Shown here piece after piece: positions 6,266 through 7,912 of a DNA stretch of 7,912 nt. A model generated the notes under the pieces. It made no database searches. It was not told where the DNA came from and worked only from the letters and a program-made list of their open reading frames with translations. The DNA is taken from the NCBI GenBank assembly GCA_902796045.1, contig CADBNQ010000154.1, positions 1-7,912 of the forward strand. Direction: 5' to 3'. Each line of letters starts with the position of its first letter. Position 1 is the stretch's first letter. Source of the stretch: an uncultured Lachnospiraceae bacterium. Its GTDB lineage: Bacteria > Bacillota > Clostridia > Lachnospirales > Lachnospiraceae. Made by a program: the position numbers and the translations under genes.

Positions 6266-7252
6266 ATGATGAAGACAGAAGAATTAAAACTTGTCAAAGA
6301 ATGGGATAAGACTTTTGCAAAGAGTGATAAGGTGGATCACTGCAAGGTGACATTTGTAAACCACTTTGGTATTACACTTGCTGCGGACATGTATGTCCCT
6401 AAGAATGTGGAAGGAAAGCTTCCGGCAATCGCGGTGTCAGGGCCTTTTGGAGCCTGCAAGGAACAGTCATCAGGGCTTTATGCACAGACGATGGCGGAAC
6501 GTGGTTTTCTTACAATCGCTTTTGATCCGTCATTTACCGGTGAATCCGGTGGTTACCCTCGTGCCATGCATTCCCCGGATATCAATGTGGAAGATTTCCA
6601 GGCGGCAGTGGATTTCCTTTCTGTCCAGGATCAGGTTGATCCAGAACGGATCGGTATTATCGGAATCTGCGGCTGGGGTGGAATGGCATTGCAGACAGCA
6701 TGTTACGATACAAGGATCAAGGCGACGGTCACTTCCACCATGTATGATATGTCCCGCATTGCAGGGAACGGATACTTTGACTCTGAGGATAACAAGGAGG
6801 CCAGAAAGGCAGCAAGAGATGCCGTAAACAGACAGCGTACGGAGGACTACAGAAAGGGCAGCTATGCGAGAGCAGGCGGGGTAGTGGATCCGCTTCCCGA
6901 AGATGCGCCTTTCTTTGTAAAAGATTACTATGATTATTACAAAACCGACAGAGGCTATCATGCCCGTTCACTCAATTCCAACGATGGCTGGGCCGTAACA
7001 GCAGGCACCTCTCTTGCTAATTCAAGGCTTTTTACCTACGCGGGAGAAATCGACAGCGCAGTACTCATGATCCACGGGGAGAAGGCACATTCCTGTTATA
7101 TGAGCAAGGATGCATTTCAGCTTCTGAAGGGGGCTAACAAAGAACTCATGATCATTCCGGACGCTGTTCATACGGATCTTTATGACGGTGGAGACAAGGA
7201 TTATATTCCCTTTGACAAGATGACAGCTTTCTTTAATGAGTATCTGAAATAG
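6266..7252 (+). CDS. Alpha/beta hydrolase (dienelactone-hydrolase/YcjY-like)
   Basis: 328 aa, a complete cytosolic alpha/beta-hydrolase fold without a signal peptide. A long N-terminal stretch with DMYVPKNVEGKLPAIAVSGPFGACKEQ (41-67) corresponds to the early strands and oxyanion region. The nucleophile elbow is GICGWGG (133-139), which puts Cys135 in the usual Ser position, as in dienelactone hydrolases. VLMIHGEKAHS (266-276) and AVHTDLYD (300-307) give a likely acid near E272 and the catalytic His302. A lid-like insertion rich in charged and aromatic residues spans about 161-245. Substrate is unknown; hydrolysis of an ester or lactone is plausible from the family. ATG 6266 or the adjacent in-frame ATG 6269 both fit AGGGAGG (6253-6259). 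First gene of an operon with the flavoprotein downstream, probably under the divergent LysR regulator. Confidence 0.9.
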   Translation: MMKTEELKLVKEWDKTFAKSDKVDHCKVTFVNHFGITLAADMYVPKNVEGKLPAIAVSGPFGACKEQSSGLYAQTMAERGFLTIAFDPSFTGESGGYPRAMHSPDINVEDFQAAVDFLSVQDQVDPERIGIIGICGWGGMALQTACYDTRIKATVTSTMYDMSRIAGNGYFDSEDNKEARKAARDAVNRQRTEDYRKGSYARAGGVVDPLPEDAPFFVKDYYDYYKTDRGYHARSLNSNDGWAVTAGTSLANSRLFTYAGEIDSAVLMIHGEKAHSCYMSKDAFQLLKGANKELMIIPDAVHTDLYDGGDKDYIPFDKMTAFFNEYLK

Positions 7253-7256
7253 GAGA
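7251..7256 (+). promoter_or_regulatory. Ribosome binding site overlapping the hydrolase stop
   Basis: AGGAGA uses the last two bases of the hydrolase TAG stop (7250-7252) and lies 5 nt before ATG 7262. This arrangement points to co-transcription and possible translational coupling. Confidence 0.75.
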
Positions 7257-7261
7257 CAGCA

Positions 7262-7801
7262 ATGGGAAAAAGTGTTTTGATTATCTCAACAAGTCCCCGT
7301 CTGGGGAGTAATTCTGAACTGCTGGCATCTGAATTTGCCAGAGGTGCTGCCCAGGCAGGCCATGAAGTGGAACAGATCAGTCTTCGCGGCAAGGAAATAC
7401 AGTTTTGCAGAGGATGCTTTGTCTGTCAGACGAAAAAGAGATGTGTGATCCGAGATGACGCAGATCAGATTGAGCAGAAGATGGAGAAGGCTGACGTACT
7501 TGTTTTTGCGACGCCAATCTATTATTATGAGATGAGCGGTCAGATGAAAACCATGCTTGATCGTGGAAACCCTCTTTATACGACAGACTATGCTTTTCGG
7601 GATGTTTACCTCATATGCACAGCAGCGGAAAATGACGACCATGTCTGGGAGAGAGCAAAAAGCGGTCTGGAAGGATGGATCGCCTGCTTCCCCAAAGCAA
7701 GGCTTGCAGGCTGTGTATTCGGCGGGGATGTTACCGAGGTAAATACCGTGACCGGAAAACCGGCAATGGAGGAAGCTTATGAGATGGGAAAGAAAATCTA
7801 A
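7262..7801 (+). CDS. Flavodoxin-fold NAD(P)H-dependent FMN reductase, iron-sulfur-flavoprotein-like
   Basis: 179 aa, typical for the NADPH-dependent FMN reductase/flavodoxin-like family. The FMN phosphate loop is STSPRLGSNS (9-18) after a first hydrophobic strand (VLIIS, 5-9). ATPIYYYEMSGQMK (83-96) is the second flavin-contacting loop. Between them lies CRGCFVCQTKKRC (49-61), a CX2CX2CX5C spacing (C49, C52, C55, C61) like the compact cluster motif of archaeal iron-sulfur flavoproteins; many bacterial relatives share similar cysteines and not all have a proven cluster. Expected to be a soluble redox enzyme. It follows the hydrolase by 9 nt, so both probably act on one pathway, for example reduction and hydrolysis of a small organic compound (inference). 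Repeat locus D starts directly after the TAA stop. Confidence 0.92.
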   Translation: MGKSVLIISTSPRLGSNSELLASEFARGAAQAGHEVEQISLRGKEIQFCRGCFVCQTKKRCVIRDDADQIEQKMEKADVLVFATPIYYYEMSGQMKTMLDRGNPLYTTDYAFRDVYLICTAAENDDHVWERAKSGLEGWIACFPKARLAGCVFGGDVTEVNTVTGKPAMEEAYEMGKKI

Positions 7802-7802
7802 G

Positions 7803-7872
7803 TCAGGGGACGGTTCTTTGATTGTCAGATCCTCAAAAAAAGAATCGCCTCAATCAAAGAACCGTCCCCTGA
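7803..7872. repeat. Repeat locus D: hairpin element with enlarged loop
   Basis: Arms at 7803-7824 and 7851-7872 are 22-bp perfect complements with the same core as loci B and C. The 26-nt loop begins with the family's TCAGAT, then holds AAAAAGAATCGCCT-like sequence that resembles a decayed extra right arm. It begins 1 nt after the flavoprotein stop codon. Confidence 0.93.
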
Positions 7873-7880
7873 TTTTTCTT
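7803..7880 (+). terminator. Probable intrinsic terminator of the hydrolase operon (made from repeat D)
   Basis: The 22-bp stem of repeat D is followed by TTTTTCTT (7873-7880), the stem-plus-U-tract form of a Rho-independent terminator. The loop is longer than usual, which lowers certainty. Bases 7881-7912 show nothing further. Confidence 0.6.
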
Positions 7881-7912
7881 CTGTGTATGATGATTTCCAT
7901 ATTGGCTTTTGC

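Overview
The window looks like a piece of a mid-GC Firmicutes chromosome, most likely a gut-type Clostridia or Lachnospiraceae relative. This rests on strong AGGAGG-type ribosome binding sites, sigma-A-like promoters, and a mix of c-di-GMP signalling, a sirtuin, a PPC/DUF296 protein and an iron-sulfur-flavoprotein-like reductase. The taxonomic call is inference from style only.

Left part (1-3558, minus strand): one uninterrupted reading frame of at least 1186 codons runs off the left edge. It encodes an amino-acid-permease-like membrane domain (about 12 TM helices plus two more around a short outer loop), fused to an intact GGDEF domain, a receiver (REC) domain, a degenerate GGDEF domain and an EAL domain cut by the window edge. 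It reads as a transporter-like sensor wired directly to c-di-GMP turnover, and is the most unusual object here. A 231-bp divergent region (3559-3789) carries back-to-back promoters for this gene and for a plus-strand sirtuin.

Middle and right part (3790-7912): a class III (Sir2) protein deacylase, a 140-aa PPC/DUF296 protein, a convergent LysR-type regulator, and, divergent from the regulator, a two-gene operon of an alpha/beta hydrolase with a Cys-type nucleophile elbow and a flavodoxin-fold reductase with a CX2CX2CX5C motif. The regulator and operon promoters lie back to back with only 4 bp between their -35 boxes, the classical layout for a LysR protein controlling its neighbour.

Four loci of one hairpin repeat family (core arm GGGGACGGTTCTTTGATTG and its reverse complement, separated by an 8-26 nt loop) punctuate 4598-7872. 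Locus A lies before the PPC gene and is a tandem, partly nested array. Locus B lies between the convergent stop codons and supplies the last codons and stop of the LysR gene. Locus C lies in the LysR mRNA leader. Locus D follows the flavodoxin gene with a T-run and probably acts as a terminator. No transposase is visible, so these would be non-autonomous, REP/MITE-like elements. Locus A differs from the other three by an A/T change in both arms that preserves pairing.
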